Assembly: GCA_024743405.1 (NCBI GenBank) | Contig: JANSWP010000082.1 | Coordinates: 1-32,949 of the forward strand | DNA: 32,949 bases | From: Bacteroidota bacterium | Lineage (GTDB): Bacteria > Bacteroidota > Bacteroidia > Chitinophagales > Saprospiraceae | Direction of reading: 5' to 3' | Shown here: positions 32,022 to 32,949 of the stretch, in pieces | Layout: every line of letters begins with the position of its first letter | Position numbering within the stretch: the first letter of the stretch is position 1 | Position numbers and translations under genes: made by a program | Notes under the pieces: model-generated | What the model saw: only the letters and a program-made list of their open reading frames with translations | Told to the model about the DNA's origin: nothing | Databases searched by the model: none

Positions 32022-32086
32022 CCGTTGTCCCCCTAAAATTATTTTTTGGTTTCTTGAGTTATCACTGTTGTTAACACGTGAACTTT

Positions 32087-32311
32087 TTAAGTTAATTCAG
32101 GTTTTGACCAAGCGGATTCATATCCATTTGATAGAAAATCATTTTGTTTTTTTAGCTGATTAGATAAATTAGAAGGAGCAGAAAAAAGTAGATCGTTTTG
32201 ATCAGTAATACTTTTTAGTTCTGCTTTGACTAAGTTTTTTCCAAAATCGAGATTATCTCCGAGCATCGTATTTAAATTGTTTTGAATTACATCTATTATA
32301 AGTTGTGCTTC
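32087..32311 (-). pseudogene. 3' remnant of an unidentified gene
   Basis: An open frame without a start codon of its own reads EAQLIIDVIQNNLNTMLGDN, then LDFGKNLVKAELKSITDQND and ends with NGYESAWSKPELT and TAA at 32087-32089. It is 74 codons of coding-like composition, with an in-frame TGA at 32312-32314 just upstream and the insertion element eight bases beyond. A terminator follows it. It appears to be the tail of a gene cut by the insertion or by an associated deletion. No family recognised. Confidence 0.5.
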
Positions 32312-32322
32312 TCAATTTTTAA

Positions 32323-32339
32323 GAGTATGTTTTAAAATT
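32323..32339 (+). repeat. Left terminal inverted repeat of the IS5-type element
   Basis: GAGTATGTTTTAAAATT, preceded by the putative target duplication TAA (32320-32322). The transposase stop codon overlaps its inner edge. Confidence 0.85.
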
Positions 32340-32792
32340 TAATTTGGAAATCTTGATAAAATGATATCAATAAAAGCCAATTTAATAAAGGCAGCAGCAG
32401 ATTCGACCGTTTTTTCAAAATCACGACTCAATCTTCGAAAATAATTGAACCATCCAAAAGGGCGTTCAACTTGCCAACGTCCAATTTGAGGAACGAATCC
32501 TTTGTGGCTTTCTGGTTTTTTGGTGACTTCAACTGTCCATTTATAATAGGCTGCATATTCTGAAAAAACGCCTTTATAATGATTGTCTCCCCGAATAATT
32601 TCCATTCGGTCGGATGCTTTTTCGATTTGCCAAAGTAAATCGAAACCTCCTTGCCCATCATGAATATCAACTGCTGAAACATGAATTGCAAGTGGCAATC
32701 CAAGGACATCTACAGCTAAATGACGTTTACGACCATTCACTTTTTTCCCACCATCAAAACCTTTGTCTAAACAGATGAAACTTCCGCTTTTG
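32339..32792 (-). pseudogene. C-terminal part of an IS5-family DDE transposase
   Basis: The frame runs from the right inverted repeat and matches IS5 transposases only from LDKGFDGGKKVNGRKRHLAVDVLG onward. It keeps the second acidic residue (IIRGDNHYKG) and the third (GRWQVERPFGWFNYFRRLSRDFE in outline, catalytic Glu after RWQV). The N-terminal half with the helix-turn-helix and the first Asp is missing, and the repeat joins the frame directly, so this is an internal deletion. A product of 133 residues from GTG 32740 would lack a catalytic Asp and be inactive. Confidence 0.85.
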
Positions 32793-32809
32793 AATTTTAA
32801 AACATACTC
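32793..32809 (-). repeat. Right terminal inverted repeat of the IS5-type element
   Basis: Exact reverse complement of the left repeat, followed by the second TAA (32810-32812). Confidence 0.85.
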
Positions 32810-32810
32810 T

Positions 32811-32948
32811 AAGCAGCATTAAACAAACCCAGCGTAATCCGCTACATTTTACAAAGTGACTTTGGGAAGACCGAACGGCATCTCGATAAATTCCTCGTGC
32901 TTTTATTTTGAGTCCCCAACGTCGTTCTAAGGTTTCATCAATACCAAA
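32811..32948 (-). pseudogene. Fragment of an IS701-like DDE transposase (continues beyond the window)
   Basis: Minus-strand frame from the window edge reads FGIDETLERRWGLKIKARG, then IYRDAVRSSQSHFVKCSGLR and WVCLMLL, the characteristic DDE stretch of IS701-type (DDE_5) transposases: the acidic ID...TLERRWG and the YRDAVRSSxSHFVKxSGLRW block. Homology ends at the IS5-type repeat; the DNA beyond that element does not continue the transposase, so this copy is truncated. Its 5' part lies to the right of the window. Confidence 0.8.
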
Positions 32949-32949
32949 G

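Larger units (their letters stand above)
32323..32809. mobile_element. 487-bp internally deleted IS5-family element with perfect terminal inverted repeats
   Basis: The 17-bp inverted repeats GAGTATGTTTTAAAATT (32323-32339) and its complement (32793-32809) match perfectly. A TAA directly flanks both ends (32320-32322 and 32810-32812), as expected for a TNA-type target duplication of IS5 subgroups. Only the 3' part of the transposase lies inside, so the unit is about half the usual IS length, non-autonomous, and could move only with a related transposase in trans. Confidence 0.8.

Overview
The window is AT-rich DNA from a member of the Bacteroidota, most likely a Saprospiria/Saprospiraceae-like, probably aquatic, bacterium. 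The evidence is a giant surface protein with a gliding-motility-type (type B) type IX secretion (T9SS) C-terminus, a PorP/SprF partner, a second T9SS cargo (GH18 with a type A sorting tail), a DUF6089 outer-membrane protein, a fused kinase-RapZ protein typical of the phylum, TAnnTTTG-like -7 boxes and almost no Shine-Dalgarno sites. The species assignment is inference.

Layout, left to right. 1-5.9 kb: the 3' part of a long adhesin-like gene (cohesin-like units, then about 12 SprB-type repeats, then the T9SS domain), followed by porP/sprF. 5.9-11 kb: housekeeping and envelope genes, namely a SAM hydrolase-family protein (minus strand), phoH, a DUF6089 protein, a frameshifted DoxX-like gene, truA and hemJ. 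11-13 kb: a TlpA-like thioredoxin lipoprotein and a secreted GH18 protein. 13.1-19.4 kb: a molybdopterin oxidoreductase complex (a fused four-cluster ferredoxin/NrfD anchor plus a 951-aa catalytic subunit without a Tat signal) followed by a SulP/STAS anion transporter, a set that would suit cytoplasmic sulfite oxidation with sulfate export. 19.4-23 kb: DUF983, the kinase-RapZ fusion, a PIN-like protein and frr. 23.1-26.4 kb: a tight three-gene cassette (Tat-exported Gfo/Idh/MocA oxidoreductase, DUF1080 lipoprotein, cytosolic Gfo/Idh/MocA oxidoreductase) that fits the oxidise-eliminate-reduce (3-keto-sugar) route of glycoside cleavage. 26.4-29.8 kb: a TPM-domain membrane protein with a zinc ribbon and an S9 peptidase.

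29.9-32.9 kb (all minus strand) looks like a decaying or mobile region. A small repeat-containing gene carries an in-frame TAA. A full-length membrane glycosyltransferase 2 gene is broken by two in-frame TAA codons while all its catalytic motifs remain. A 3' gene remnant is followed by a terminator. A 487-bp internally deleted IS5-family element has perfect 17-bp inverted repeats and a TAA flank on both sides, and it abuts a fragment of a second, IS701-like transposase. TAA is a normal stop for the intact genes here, so gene decay or assembly error explains these stops better than a changed code, but the run of ochre codons without frameshifts deserves checking.

No rRNA, tRNA or CRISPR array was seen, and no gap without a gene exceeds 300 bases.
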